DNA of 64,000 bases from Rhizobium sp. N324 (lineage in GTDB: Bacteria > Pseudomonadota > Alphaproteobacteria > Rhizobiales > Rhizobiaceae): contig NZ_CP013630.1 in assembly GCF_001664485.1 (NCBI RefSeq), positions 2,669,001 to 2,733,000 of the forward strand, in the 5' to 3' direction. Numbering within the stretch: the stretch's first letter is position 1; each line of letters starts with the position of its first letter. A program made the position numbers and the translations under genes. The notes beneath the pieces were generated by a model that was not told the DNA's origin, made no database searches, and worked only from the letters and a program-made list of their open reading frames with translations. Below are positions 8,758-17,161 of the stretch, in pieces.

Positions 8758-9366
8758 TCACATCCCACCCAGCAGCTTGAAGGCGATGATCCACATGGTG
8801 AAAGCGACGAGCGTTTCCAGCATCCGCCAGGAAGACGGTTTCGAGAAAATCGGCCGCAGCCATGCCGCGCCATAACCGAGAGAAAAGAAGAACAGGAAAG
8901 AACCTGTCACCGCCCCCGCGGCAAACGAAGCCTGCTGTCCGGGATAGCGCGTCGAGATGGTGCCGAGCAGCACGACCGTATCGAGATAGACATGCGGATT
9001 GAGCCAGGTGAGCGCCAGGCAGATCGCAAGCGTCTGCCGGAAACTCGCCGTTTTGGCCTCCGCTGCGGTCAGGGTTGCGGAGGACCGGAAGGCGGAATAG
9101 AGGCTTTTTGCCCCATACCAGGCGAGAAACGCCGCTCCTCCATAACGCATGACCGGATCGAGCCAGGGCATGAACCTGGCGATCTGCTGCAGGCTGGTGA
9201 CGCCAAGCACGATCAGCACTGCATCCGACAAGGCGCAGGCGAAGCAGACGGCGAAGACGTGTTCGTTGCGCAGGCCCTGGCGCAGGATGAAGGCGTTCTG
9301 TGCGCCGATCGCGATGATCAGGCTGAGGCCCATCATCAGGCCGGTGGCATAGATTGAAAAATTCAT
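8758..9366 (-). CDS. argO: LysE/ArgO-family amino acid exporter
   Basis: A 202-residue integral membrane protein with about six hydrophobic segments and the family's GAQNAFILRQGLR signature at residues 21-33 and TWLNPHVYLDT near 125. LysE/ArgO proteins export basic amino acids (arginine, lysine) across the inner membrane. It is divergent from the ArgP/LysG-type LysR gene at 9466, the classic exporter-regulator pairing in which the regulator activates export when basic amino acids accumulate. Exact substrate inferred from family and context. Confidence 0.9.
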   Translation of the reverse strand: MNFSIYATGLMMGLSLIIAIGAQNAFILRQGLRNEHVFAVCFACALSDAVLIVLGVTSLQQIARFMPWLDPVMRYGGAAFLAWYGAKSLYSAFRSSATLTAAEAKTASFRQTLAICLALTWLNPHVYLDTVVLLGTISTRYPGQQASFAAGAVTGSFLFFFSLGYGAAWLRPIFSKPSSWRMLETLVAFTMWIIAFKLLGGM

Positions 9367-9465
9367 TGTTTCGGCAAGGCCCCAGACTTCGGTGGGCTTG
9401 CAGTATCGCCGTCGCTTGAATTAGGCTAGTTAATCCGACTTATCCAAAGTAAGCAAAACTAATCC

Positions 9466-10359
9466 ATGCTTGATTATCCCGCTCTCCGCGCTGTCGCAAC
9501 GATTATCCAGATGGGCAGCTTCGAGAAGGCCGCGACCGTGTTGAACGTGACGCCTTCGGCCATTTCGCAGCGTGTCAAGCAACTGGAAGAGCGTCTCGGC
9601 ACCGTCCTCATCGTCAGGGGCACTCCCTGCACGGCGACCGAGAAGGGAGAATGGCTCTGTCGCCATATGGAGAATGTCGGCATGCTCGAAGCCGAACTGT
9701 TCGGTCAGCTGCCGGCTCTCGTCGATCCCGACGAGCCACGCCAAAGGGTGACGCTCCAGATCGCCACCAATGCCGACAGCCTCGGGACATGGTTCGTCGA
9801 AGCCATGTCGACCTTCGCCAGGAATTCTTCCTATCTCTTGAACATTGCCGTCGACGACCAGGATCACACCGCCGAATGGCTGCAGCGCGGGCGGGTGATC
9901 GCGGCCGTCACCAGCCTGGAAAAGCCGGTCCGCGGATGCCGGCGTTTTGCTCTCGGCGTGCTGCGTTACCACGCCACCGCAACCCCGGACTTCATCGCCC
10001 GCCACTTTCCGAATGGCGTCACCGCCGAGGCGGTCCGCAACGCGCCTGCCCTAACCTTCAACCAGAAGGACAGACTGCAGAGCAGCTGGGTGAGGCAGAC
10101 ATTCGGACGCGATCTCGATTATCCCACCCACTGGCTGCCGTCGCCGCAAAGTTTCGTCGAGGCCACCCTTTCGGGCATGGCCTGGGGCATGAACCCGACC
10201 CAGCTGACCCGCGAGCATTTCGCATCGGGACGGCTGGTGGAACTCGTTCCCGGCACCCCGCTCGACGTCCCGCTCTACTGGCAGATAAACCGCCTCGCCG
10301 CCGACCGCCTGGCAGAGCTGACGCGCGAGGTCATCACCGCGGCCAAGCGCAATCTCTAA
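9466..10359 (+). CDS. argP: LysR-family regulator of the ArgP/LysG type
   Basis: This 297-residue protein has an N-terminal LysR helix-turn-helix (VATIIQMGSFEKAATVLNVTPSAISQRVKQLEERLG), and the sequence up to TPCTATEKGEWL follows ArgP/LysG closely. The C-terminal half is the effector domain. It lies back-to-back with the LysE/ArgO exporter gene, with 99 bp between the starts that presumably hold the operator. It probably activates the exporter in response to arginine or lysine. Confidence 0.9.
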   Translation: MLDYPALRAVATIIQMGSFEKAATVLNVTPSAISQRVKQLEERLGTVLIVRGTPCTATEKGEWLCRHMENVGMLEAELFGQLPALVDPDEPRQRVTLQIATNADSLGTWFVEAMSTFARNSSYLLNIAVDDQDHTAEWLQRGRVIAAVTSLEKPVRGCRRFALGVLRYHATATPDFIARHFPNGVTAEAVRNAPALTFNQKDRLQSSWVRQTFGRDLDYPTHWLPSPQSFVEATLSGMAWGMNPTQLTREHFASGRLVELVPGTPLDVPLYWQINRLAADRLAELTREVITAAKRNL

Positions 10360-10444
10360 AGAGCCGCTCAGAACATGCAGCGACTCAAACAGGCGCCATT
10401 ACTAAGCTGTGCGGCTGCCGAATTCGCTGGTTTCGTCGAAATTC

Positions 10445-10693
10445 TTAGCCGATCCGCTCGCTCTCGCCGGATAGCTCCTGCGGAGCTTCAGTGGCGGGCG
10501 TCGCCGCAGCTGATGCCTCGGTCTCGCTGCTCTCGGACGCCTCGAGCTTGGCAATCTTGGCTTCCAGCGTCTCGATGGATTTTTCGATTGTCGCCTTCTC
10601 CTCTTCGTCCTGTGTTTGCGACAGGGCTGTCTGCTTTTCGGCAAGCTGCGCCTCGAGAGAGGCAATCCGATGAACTGGAAGATTTTGATGAAC
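10445..10693 (-). pseudogene. Coiled-coil protein remnant without a start
   Basis: The minus strand encodes about 80 residues of clear coiled coil (RIASLEAQLAEKQTALSQ, then IEKSIETLEAKIAKLEASES) ending in an acidic, Ala/Pro-rich tail and a TAA at 10447-10445. Upstream the frame closes at a TGA near 10700 with no ATG, GTG or TTG before the coil. It therefore looks like the 3' part of a gene whose beginning was lost. Family not recognised. Confidence 0.4.
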
Positions 10694-10778
10694 TCAAAAG
10701 GGTGGATGCAGAACTGGAAATCGCGCTCTAGAGTTGCGCATCACCCAGCTCGGCGCCGCTTTGAGTATTATTACGCCC

Positions 10779-11261
10779 CTACTCGATAGCGATGATCTCC
10801 AGCTCCTGGCCACCCGCTTCCACCACATCGCCGACAGCCTTGCCGATCAGCAACCGCGCCACCGGCGAGACATAGGAAATCGATCCGGCCTTGGGATCGG
10901 CTTCGTCCTCGCCGACGATCCGATAAGTCTGCACGCGCCCGTCGTCGCGGCTGAAGGTCACCTTACTGCCGAAGGCGACGGTGCGGGTTGACGTGGGGTC
11001 GGGCATGAGCTGAGCGGTCCGCAGCCGTGCCGCGAGGTAGCGCAGGTCGCGCAAGGGACCCGCCGCCTGCCGCCGCCGTTCGTTGACGTCATCGATGGTA
11101 TTCGCGGCGTCATAAGCCTCGCGCGCTTGCTGGAACTGTAATTTCAGCGCCTTCAATCCTGTTTCCGTCACAAGATTCAGATGCGGTGAAATCGGGCGAT
11201 CGGGCAGCAGGGTTTCCGAAGCGGTTTCGAAACTCTCTTCCTTGGTGAAAGCGACGGCCAA
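10779..11261 (-). CDS. GreA/GreB-family transcription elongation factor
   Basis: About 160 residues from a TTG start at 11261, preceded by GGAG seven nt upstream; the open frame extends to 11474 but the added residues are not family-like. The N-terminal half is a charged helical segment (LKALKLQFQQAREAYDAAN..NERRRQAAGPLRDLRYLAARL) and the C-terminal half the Gre beta domain (VAFGSKVTFSRDDGRVQTYRIVGEDEADP..ISYVSPVARLLIGKAVGD). Gre factors bind the RNA polymerase secondary channel and relieve stalled complexes. In rhizobia such extra GreA-like copies often sit with stress genes, as here. Confidence 0.8.
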   Translation of the reverse strand: MAVAFTKEESFETASETLLPDRPISPHLNLVTETGLKALKLQFQQAREAYDAANTIDDVNERRRQAAGPLRDLRYLAARLRTAQLMPDPTSTRTVAFGSKVTFSRDDGRVQTYRIVGEDEADPKAGSISYVSPVARLLIGKAVGDVVEAGGQELEIIAIE

Positions 11262-11380
11262 TTCCGTACTCCGTTTTTTTGGGACGCAAATGCGCTTATG
11301 GCTGATGGGCGATCCCCCACATTCGAAACATACATACACCCGCCGCAGACGAACCGCCAACCTCAGCTCATCGGCCACGG

Positions 11381-11405
11381 GGAACGTCCCGTCCCCCTCG
11401 GCGTT
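11381..11405 (+). promoter_or_regulatory. Consensus EcfG (general stress sigma factor) promoter for mgtC
   Basis: The sequence reads GGAAC (11381-11385), 16 nt, CGTT (11402-11405), an exact match to the alphaproteobacterial EcfG/RpoE4 consensus. Transcription would start near 11412, about 75 nt before the mgtC ATG. Confidence 0.7.
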
Positions 11406-11486
11406 AGCACCCGTGACGCATCGTGGCCGAGGAGGACCAATGCCCGACGACCGACGGAAATCCCCCGGCCTCATCCGGAGCGAAAC

Positions 11487-12206
11487 ATGCCTTCGTTGCT
11501 GACGGACGCCATGCCGCTGACGCCGAGCTGGTGGGATATCGCCCTACGCATCGCACTGACGGTGATTGCCGGTGGTCTCATCGGCCTCGACCGCGAACGC
11601 AGCGGCCATGCCGCAGGCTTCAGGACCACCATCCTGGTGGCGCTTGCCGCCTGCATTGCCATGGTCCAGGCGAACCTGCTTCTGTCGACCTACGGAAAAA
11701 CGCTGAGTTTTTTCACCCAGATGGATGTGCTGCGCTTTCCCCTCGGCATCCTGACGGGCGTCGGTTTCATCGGCGGCGGCGCGATCCTCAGGCGCGGCGA
11801 CATGATGACCGGCGTCACCACCGCGGGGACCTTGTGGTTCATGACGGTGGTCGGCCTCTGCTTCGGCGGCGGCCAGATCGTCACCGGGACGGTCGCCACC
11901 ATCGTTGCCTTCATTGTCCTGTCGCCATTGAAGCGCCTGGACACATGGCTGCGCTGCGAACGCAAGGCAACGCTCGTCATCCACTGCCCCGATGCCGATA
12001 TCCCCAACCTGTCGGCGGTGCTGAGGCCTCTGGAATGCCATGCCTTGTTCATTTCATTCGGACCGACGAGCGATGGCCGCACCGGGGCAACATTCGAACT
12101 GCGATGGATGGCGAAAGACCCCGACGCGTCCGCCCGGGCGATCCTGAAAGGCCTATCCGAGGCCCATGACGTCGCCGGTTTCTCGATGCAGTCGACGACG
12201 AGCTGA
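11487..12206 (+). CDS. MgtC/SapB-family inner-membrane protein
   Basis: About 239 residues from the ATG at 11487, which has GGAG six nt upstream. The N-terminal two thirds hold about five hydrophobic segments with the family signatures GGLIGLDRERSGHAAGFRT and GVGFIGGGAIL; the tail is a soluble domain. MgtC proteins help bacteria cope with low magnesium and acid by acting on membrane ATPase or ion balance. The consensus EcfG promoter upstream suggests control by the general stress response rather than by magnesium, since I see no magnesium-sensing leader. Confidence 0.88.
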   Translation: MPSLLTDAMPLTPSWWDIALRIALTVIAGGLIGLDRERSGHAAGFRTTILVALAACIAMVQANLLLSTYGKTLSFFTQMDVLRFPLGILTGVGFIGGGAILRRGDMMTGVTTAGTLWFMTVVGLCFGGGQIVTGTVATIVAFIVLSPLKRLDTWLRCERKATLVIHCPDADIPNLSAVLRPLECHALFISFGPTSDGRTGATFELRWMAKDPDASARAILKGLSEAHDVAGFSMQSTTS

Positions 12207-12233
12207 ACTCCCGCGCGATGCCTTCCGCCTCCT

Positions 12234-12419
12234 TCATTTGGAGACGTGCTGCGGCTTTCCCTTGGTCTTTGTCGATGCGAATTCCTCAAGCTGCTTTTCG
12301 CTCATGGACTCTTCCATCTGTTTGGAGGCGCCTTTGAGTTCCTTCTTGGGCGTCTCGCCGCGTTTGGCCGAGAGTGCGGCACCCGCCGCCTTCTGCTGGG
12401 CCTTGGATTTGGCTGGCAT
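12234..12419 (-). CDS. DUF3008-family small stress protein
   Basis: A 61-residue, lysine-rich, probably disordered protein beginning MPAKSKAQQKAAGAAL, the typical start of DUF3008. AAGGAGA lies just upstream of the ATG at 12419. Its role is unknown, but members are often part of the rhizobial general stress regulon. It is last in a set of three small minus-strand genes and converges with mgtC. Confidence 0.82.
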   Translation of the reverse strand: MPAKSKAQQKAAGAALSAKRGETPKKELKGASKQMEESMSEKQLEEFASTKTKGKPQHVSK

Positions 12420-12451
12420 ATCGATCTCCTTTTCGTTGGGATCAGCCGCCC

Positions 12452-12661
12452 TCAAATCTTCCTGAGTTCGTCTGGCTTGTGCGCGGCTCGTTTTCCCGAT
12501 TTGTCGCTCTCGACAATATATTGCGGTTGCGCCGCCGATGCCTTCACTGTGTGGCCTTTGATCTTCGTCGGGCTGGTCTGTTTCTTGACCACCCTGCCCT
12601 CGGTCTTTCCCTGACTGGTATCCCAGCTCACCTCGTCGCCCTTTTTCAACTGCTTGGCCAT
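12452..12661 (-). CDS. DUF2945 / HVA1-type TUDOR-domain small protein
   Basis: A 69-residue basic protein with the pattern KKGDEVSWDTSQGKTEGRVVKK...YIVESDKSGKRAAHKPDELRKI, characteristic of DUF2945 (hypervirulence-associated TUDOR fold). It is likely a small beta-barrel; molecular function unknown. It lies between the DUF2171 and DUF3008 genes and is likely co-transcribed with them. Confidence 0.85.
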   Translation of the reverse strand: MAKQLKKGDEVSWDTSQGKTEGRVVKKQTSPTKIKGHTVKASAAQPQYIVESDKSGKRAAHKPDELRKI

Positions 12662-12683
12662 GCGGGTTCCCTTGCGGCGAGGA

Positions 12684-12705
12684 GGCTGCGGCAAAAGCCG
12701 CAGCC
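12684..12705 (-). other. Perfect 9-bp hairpin between two stress genes
   Basis: GGCTGCGGC and GCCGCAGCC flank a 4-base loop. No T-run follows on the minus strand, so it is more likely an RNA-processing or partial attenuation element between DUF2171 and DUF2945 than a full terminator. Confidence 0.5.
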
Positions 12706-12714
12706 GACCGCTCG

Positions 12715-12948
12715 TCAGTTGATGGTGGCCCACTGGCTGCGGACATCCCTGGCGTTCTTCGACAAATGAACATGCGCGTCGACGTGATCGACCCAATCGA
12801 TCGGGATCAGGTGATGCTTGCCGTCTTCCGAGTCGGTCTTCGTCAGCTTGATGCGGGTGGGCCCGTCGAGATGATCGACCGTCCCCATATGGGTGCCGTC
12901 GGCAGCCCGCACTTCCATATGTTCTCGGATCTGGTCTGCGGAAATCAT
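12715..12948 (-). CDS. DUF2171-family small protein (PRC-barrel-like)
   Basis: A 77-residue protein starting at the second of two adjacent ATG codons (12948), which is correctly spaced from GGAGG. The sequence (MEVRAADGTHMGTVDHLDG, LTKTDSEDGKHHLIPIDWVDHVD) fits DUF2171, whose fold resembles a PRC barrel. Role unknown, stress-associated. A consensus EcfG promoter lies about 40-60 bp upstream and probably drives this gene and the next two. Confidence 0.82.
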   Translation of the reverse strand: MISADQIREHMEVRAADGTHMGTVDHLDGPTRIKLTKTDSEDGKHHLIPIDWVDHVDAHVHLSKNARDVRSQWATIN

Positions 12949-12986
12949 CATTTCCTCCTTTGCGTCGTTGTCAGCTACCAAGCGGC

Positions 12987-13011
12987 AACGACGTGGAGCG
13001 GAGTTGGTTCC
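12987..13011 (-). promoter_or_regulatory. Consensus EcfG promoter for the DUF2171-DUF2945-DUF3008 set
   Basis: On the minus strand: GGAAC (13011-13007), 16 nt, CGTT (12990-12987), an exact match to the EcfG consensus, with the -10 about 40 bp before the DUF2171 start. Confidence 0.7.
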
Positions 13012-13171
13012 GATGCGTCCTGCCGCAGCTGGAATTATGCTGACCAGGCGGATCTTGACGAACCCGCTTTAAACAGAACCGTTCAACCTATTGATTTCTG
13101 GCGAAACGCGGCTTTTAAAGCGAATTGGGGTGTGGCCGCCGTCGGCCCAAACCGGACATCTGCGCATCCTT

Positions 13172-13453
13172 CTATGAAGGCGAGCTGTCAGCGTCGAGTT
13201 CACTCCTCACGAGATGAGGAATGTTCTGCGGAGCAACGCCGATATCTCGGAGGCAGTGCCCCGGTAGACCCCGAAAGTATCTTTTGAGATGGCGTTGCGC
13301 CCGAAGCCGCTGCCGTTCAACCAAGAGCGTTGACAGCCTGCTCTGCAGTTTCTGATGAAAATCTTTGAAGCCTAAGTCCGTCATCGAAATCACGACATCC
13401 TCCAATATCCGCCTCACGGACCTGATATCAATACAGAATTCAGACAGTCGCAT
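13172..13453 (-). CDS. DUF1127-domain protein
   Basis: About 93 residues from the ATG at 13453. The N-terminal half is unassigned; the C-terminal half carries the DUF1127 signature (RHLKRYFRGLPGHCLRDIGVAPQNI). The gene is divergent from the LysR-family regulator at 13517, 63 bp away, so the two probably share a control region. The frame is open further upstream across the LysR start, but that part is a shadow. Confidence 0.75.
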   Translation of the reverse strand: MRLSEFCIDIRSVRRILEDVVISMTDLGFKDFHQKLQSRLSTLLVERQRLRAQRHLKRYFRGLPGHCLRDIGVAPQNIPHLVRSELDADSSPS

Positions 13454-13516
13454 ATTGTGCGAGGAGCAGGAAACGAGTAATTCTTGCCGCAATGTTAAGT
13501 TTTCTTTGAAGCCAAG

Positions 13517-14434
13517 ATGCGCGATATTCCAGGGATGCGGGCGCTGAAGACGCTTGATGCGGCCGGGCGGCATTTGAACTTCAGCCGTGCTGCTGACGAG
13601 CTTGGCGTGACCCCGGCGGCCGTCAGCTATCAGATCAAGGAAATCGAAGACCAACTCGGTTTATCGCTTTTCACACGCACCAATCGTTCCATCCGGATGA
13701 CCGAAGCAGGGGCAGTTCTTTGCAATGCTTCCGCTGAAGCGCTCGAACTAATGAGACGTGCAGTCACGCAGGCACGTAGGCGCATACCCGCTTCCGGTCA
13801 GTTGACTGTTTCAGTTGATCCAGATTTCGCTGCCAAATGGCTGATGCAACGCCTCAAGAGCTTCCGCAACCTCTGGCCGGACGTAGACGTGCGGTTCGAT
13901 GTCTCCACGGAGGTCCGCGACTTTGGGCTGGATGACATTGATGTGGCCATTCGCTCTGGTGCAGAAAGCTATCCTGAACTTTGTGCGCATCGATTGTTCG
14001 ACGATGTTGTAGTGCCCGTTTGCAGCCCCCACCTGCTATCGTCCGAGACCCCGCTGAGAGAGCCCGCCGATCTTCTCAATCACACCTTGGTCCACATCGA
14101 ATGGGCCCCGAGAGGTGTAGCCTGGCCGAATTGGCAAATGTGGATGGCCGCCGCCGGGGTCGGCGACTTCGACGGCAGCCGCACGGTTGCTCTGAAAACC
14201 TCGGCGGAAATGCTTCAAGCTGCTATTAATGGCGACGCCATAGCCCTTGTCGATTTAACAAGCGTAGCAAACGATCTGTCGCAGAACCGCCTGGTCCGCC
14301 TATTCGATCTCAGTATCCGCATCGCGCCCCAATTTGCTTATTTTCTGGTGTACCCGCAGGAAAGCGCTTCTGATCCCGGGGTTGTTGCGTTTCGTGATTG
14401 GGTTCTCGATGAAGCTGGCCGGATGCAGCCCTAG
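13517..14434 (+). CDS. LysR-family regulator of the GcvA type
   Basis: A 305-residue protein with the GcvA-type N-terminus (MRALKTLDAAGRHLNFSRAADELGVTPAAVSYQIKEIEDQLG, then LFTRTNRSIRMTEAG) and a type 2 periplasmic-binding effector domain. GcvA-like LysR proteins control varied targets. Its nearest candidate target is the divergent DUF1127 gene. Effector unknown. Confidence 0.9.
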   Translation: MRDIPGMRALKTLDAAGRHLNFSRAADELGVTPAAVSYQIKEIEDQLGLSLFTRTNRSIRMTEAGAVLCNASAEALELMRRAVTQARRRIPASGQLTVSVDPDFAAKWLMQRLKSFRNLWPDVDVRFDVSTEVRDFGLDDIDVAIRSGAESYPELCAHRLFDDVVVPVCSPHLLSSETPLREPADLLNHTLVHIEWAPRGVAWPNWQMWMAAAGVGDFDGSRTVALKTSAEMLQAAINGDAIALVDLTSVANDLSQNRLVRLFDLSIRIAPQFAYFLVYPQESASDPGVVAFRDWVLDEAGRMQP

Positions 14435-14592
14435 AACATTGGATGGAGAATGCTGCCTGAGGCGCAAAGAAGCCCTCGTGCTGCCCACCACCCTGCATAG
14501 GGGACGCCTCCGCGACGGGCGTCATTTGATCACGATTTTGGGCACCGATGCGGTGTCGTTGAGCTTTCACGTCTGGCGGCCTAATATAAGCT

Positions 14593-14787
14593 ATGGCCCA
14601 TCTGCTACCAGTTTCGAGAAACTCCGACGACCACTTTTGGTCGGTGGTGGATTTATTCACCGGCTGGCCTGTCGACTACTACGGGATCATCCTCGATTCT
14701 CTAGAGGCAGATGAAGCTGATCGAGTGGTCGACATCATGAACGAAACCGACCTTCCTGACCGCAATGAACTTCGCCGCCTACGTTAG
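14593..14787 (+). CDS. Hypothetical small acidic protein
   Basis: A 64-residue acidic protein (LTGWPVDYYGIILDSLEADEADRVV in part) with no recognised family. It ends just before the metallophosphoesterase start and could be translationally linked with it. Real gene status is moderately likely. Confidence 0.4.
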   Translation: MAHLLPVSRNSDDHFWSVVDLFTGWPVDYYGIILDSLEADEADRVVDIMNETDLPDRNELRRLR

Positions 14788-14797
14788 ACAGCCCCCG

Positions 14798-15316
14798 ATG
14801 ATCTATTTCACGAGCGATACCCATTTTGCAGACCCTCGGGTCTTAAGGATCGACCGTCGCCCATTCGCCGACATGACTGCGCACGATGTCACCCTTATTC
14901 AATACTGGAATTCCGTGGTCAGCGTAGACGACGAGGTCTGGCATCTTGGAGATTTCATGCTGCAACGAGGCGGCGACTGCGATCAGCTGCTGTCCATGCT
15001 GAACGGCCGGAAGCATCTGATCGTCGGAAATAATGACCACGTCACAACCACTCAGGCGTCTGGCTGGTCGAGCGTGCAACACTACGCCGAGTTGGTCATT
15101 GATGATCAACAGCTTGTCCTCTGCCACTATCCTTTCAGAACCTGGAATAAGATGGGAAAGAAATCCCTCAATCTCCATGGCCACTCTCATGGGAAGCTTA
15201 AGCCCCTGCCCCGCCAATACGATGTCGGGGTCGATGCGCAAGGGCTGAGGCCTGTGCCCCTGTCAACGATTGTTAGCAGACAAGGCAGCGGATCACTGGG
15301 CGCTATCCGTGCCTAA
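14798..15316 (+). CDS. Calcineurin-like metallophosphoesterase
   Basis: About 172 residues from MIYFTSDTHFAD at 14798; an ATG at 14765 is in frame but would overlap the previous gene. The metal-binding motifs are clear: DTHF, HLGDF, VGNND, CHYPF and HGHSHG. Such enzymes cleave phosphoesters with a two-metal centre. Substrate unknown. Small stand-alone members are widespread in accessory DNA. Confidence 0.85.
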   Translation: MIYFTSDTHFADPRVLRIDRRPFADMTAHDVTLIQYWNSVVSVDDEVWHLGDFMLQRGGDCDQLLSMLNGRKHLIVGNNDHVTTTQASGWSSVQHYAELVIDDQQLVLCHYPFRTWNKMGKKSLNLHGHSHGKLKPLPRQYDVGVDAQGLRPVPLSTIVSRQGSGSLGAIRA

Positions 15317-15320
15317 GCGG

Positions 15321-16151
15321 TCACTTCCACTTTGCAGCCCATTCACGCAGTTCTGCTTTGGCCTTGTCCGGCCATTCCTTAACGGGCGGATTGACCTTGA
15401 TCTTTTGACCTGAAGGCTTCCAGGCGAGGTATATTGTCCTCGATGCGAGATCAGCGACAACGACGGCCTCCTGATCCATACACATGTGACGCGAGCAAGA
15501 CGTGCCAACAAAGAGGTCGCCTTTGAACTCCCCTGACCCCACCCCAATCAGAATATCGTTCACGAGCGCCTTGTCGCTGCCTGCCAGACGGTTGATCTCC
15601 GCCCCGATTTCCGCGTAGTCCAGTAGCCCACCTGGATGCGTGACGAAGCGCTCGCGCAGTTGATCCAAGCCCTTCTTCGTGTCGGCGACGAACGCCTCGC
15701 CTTTGACCTCCTTGAAGCCTGCGCTGGCCGACCATTCCCACTTCTGTCCGGGTTGATTTGGTGTAGCAGAGCTCGATAGGATCAGCGTTTCCTCCGACGG
15801 TTTCACGGTCACTGGAAAACAGCTGTCGAATGGTCTATCGATCCTTGGGTTACCGTCGTTCGGAAACGAGATCACGAACGGCGAACCTTCGCGAGCGTTG
15901 CCTCCGGCAGACGAAGTCCCCACGGCGACACCGATCCCTTTCACAACGTGTACCTTGTCAATATCTACGTAGTAGTTCTTGAGGACCTCGCGGTCATCGA
16001 TCTTCAGGCTATCTTGGCTGTCCGTGGTCTTCGATATGGCGACGTGGTGACCAAATAGACGCATATCCAATTCGCCTGCGGTGGCGGCTGAAATCCAAGA
16101 GGTGGCGGCGATCAGCGCCAAGCTCGCGCCAAATGTTTTTGCTATATCCAT
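15321..16151 (-). CDS. Hypothetical exported protein
   Basis: About 276 residues from the ATG at 16151, which opens a signal peptide (ASLALIAATSWISAATAGEL); the open frame continues upstream but that part is unlikely to be coding. The mature protein has a few Cys (PFDSCFP, TSCSRHMCMDQ) and ends in a basic, Trp-rich tail. I do not recognise a family. It converges with the metallophosphoesterase gene with almost no gap. Confidence 0.6.
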   Translation of the reverse strand: MDIAKTFGASLALIAATSWISAATAGELDMRLFGHHVAISKTTDSQDSLKIDDREVLKNYYVDIDKVHVVKGIGVAVGTSSAGGNAREGSPFVISFPNDGNPRIDRPFDSCFPVTVKPSEETLILSSSATPNQPGQKWEWSASAGFKEVKGEAFVADTKKGLDQLRERFVTHPGGLLDYAEIGAEINRLAGSDKALVNDILIGVGSGEFKGDLFVGTSCSRHMCMDQEAVVVADLASRTIYLAWKPSGQKIKVNPPVKEWPDKAKAELREWAAKWK

Positions 16152-16262
16152 ACCCCCCAAGCACTGCAGTGTGTCTCGCTGTACGGCTCCAACGACATAT
16201 AGTTCGAGACCTTGGAGCAAGGTGATCCACACAGCATCCTGTTCAGCAATGGGGGCACCGAG

Positions 16263-16511
16263 ATGCAAATTGTGATAGACACTATCGACCCCGACGGCGG
16301 GTGTCGCGCTTTGATTGTCGAGCCAATAGACTGTGATGGCACCATGCTGCTCGTCCGTAGGAACGCCCGGGACATTCGCATTACTGATGTTGGCTGGAAT
16401 GAATGTGAGGTTGCGGCGGCTGTCATCGACCTCGCGGACAATCACATGCTAGGCCTCGCTGCAAATAAAGACGCTGATGTCTTGATCGCTCTGTTGCGAA
16501 AAATGACCTAA
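16263..16511 (+). CDS. Possible small protein (weak)
   Basis: An 82-residue frame starting at 16263 (MQIVIDTIDPDGGCRALIVE) with reasonable composition. It lies opposite the non-coding extension of the exported-protein gene. No family, no good ribosome-binding site. It may be spurious. Confidence 0.3.
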   Translation: MQIVIDTIDPDGGCRALIVEPIDCDGTMLLVRRNARDIRITDVGWNECEVAAAVIDLADNHMLGLAANKDADVLIALLRKMT

Positions 16512-16900
16512 GGCTGCCCATCCAAAACTCTTCGGTGACGTAGGCTAACTTTGGGCCATTCTTCGGGGCTGCAGGTCATTTGTATCGTCGTAGCCTAGCG
16601 GCTGGTTTCACCCTACCCCCTGCAGATGCCCCTAGCTCGAAGAATCGTTCTTCACTGTCCGATCTATCGACCTGAGCCCTCGCGAACCTCGTTGAGCGAT
16701 ACGTCAGCGACGGGGTGTCATTGCTCGCCATCGTCGGCTGAGGACGGCTCGGCAGGAGCGCAGCCATCGTTCAATATCTCTGATGTTATCCATAAGCTCT
16801 ATTCGTTTGAATGATGGATTGCCGAGGCCCATATTGTGATCATGGACATGGACGAAGCCTCCCATCGAACCATGCCCAGACCTAAAGAAAGGAACGGAAA
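16512..16900. other. Non-coding stretch, nothing recognised
   Basis: About 390 bp with only short, poorly coding frames. It ends in the leader of the DUF1127 gene. No repeat, RNA gene or promoter motif was recognised with confidence. Confidence 0.4.
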
Positions 16901-17101
16901 ATGACTACGCTCACCTATCGGGGTGCCGGCAAGTCGCTCACCTCCGGCGACGGCCGCTTCGACCTGGCACATTATGCCCGTAGCATGGTGCTTGCCTGGA
17001 CGCGCTGGCGGACGGCTCGCGAAATCGAAGCCATGCCTTTCGACATCCGCAAGGATATCGGCTGGCCGAGCACGGACGACAACAAACACCGGACCGTGTA
17101 A
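16901..17101 (+). CDS. DUF1127-family small protein
   Basis: A 66-residue protein. The C-terminal part (MVLAWTRWRTAREIEAMPF, then DIRKDIGWPSTD) has the DUF1127 arginine-rich helix and DIGWP ending. A purine-rich AAAGGAACGG precedes the ATG. A strong intrinsic terminator follows 27 bp after the stop, so the gene is a single transcript. Likely a small regulatory protein. Confidence 0.78.
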   Translation: MTTLTYRGAGKSLTSGDGRFDLAHYARSMVLAWTRWRTAREIEAMPFDIRKDIGWPSTDDNKHRTV

Positions 17102-17128
17102 CGAATGCGACATTCTCCTCAAGATGAC

Positions 17129-17161
17129 GGCGGCGCCTGCATCACGCGGCGCCGCCTTTTT
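17129..17161 (+). terminator. Rho-independent terminator after the DUF1127 gene
   Basis: Perfect 9-bp stem GGCGGCGCC / GGCGCCGCC with a 10-nt loop, followed by TTTTTC. Confidence 0.88.

Noticed and set aside
10669..10731. Plus-strand tail (ELEDFDELKRVDAELEIAL) as a gene end
   Set aside because: Only about 20 residues of coding-like sequence with no traceable start; too short to support.
11377..11437. Strong hairpins before mgtC (ACGGG/CCCGT and GTCCCCCTCGGC/GCCGAGGAGGAC) as a riboswitch-like leader
   Set aside because: The 5' arms overlap the consensus EcfG promoter, so most of the structure would lie upstream of the transcription start. No known magnesium or manganese riboswitch pattern matched.
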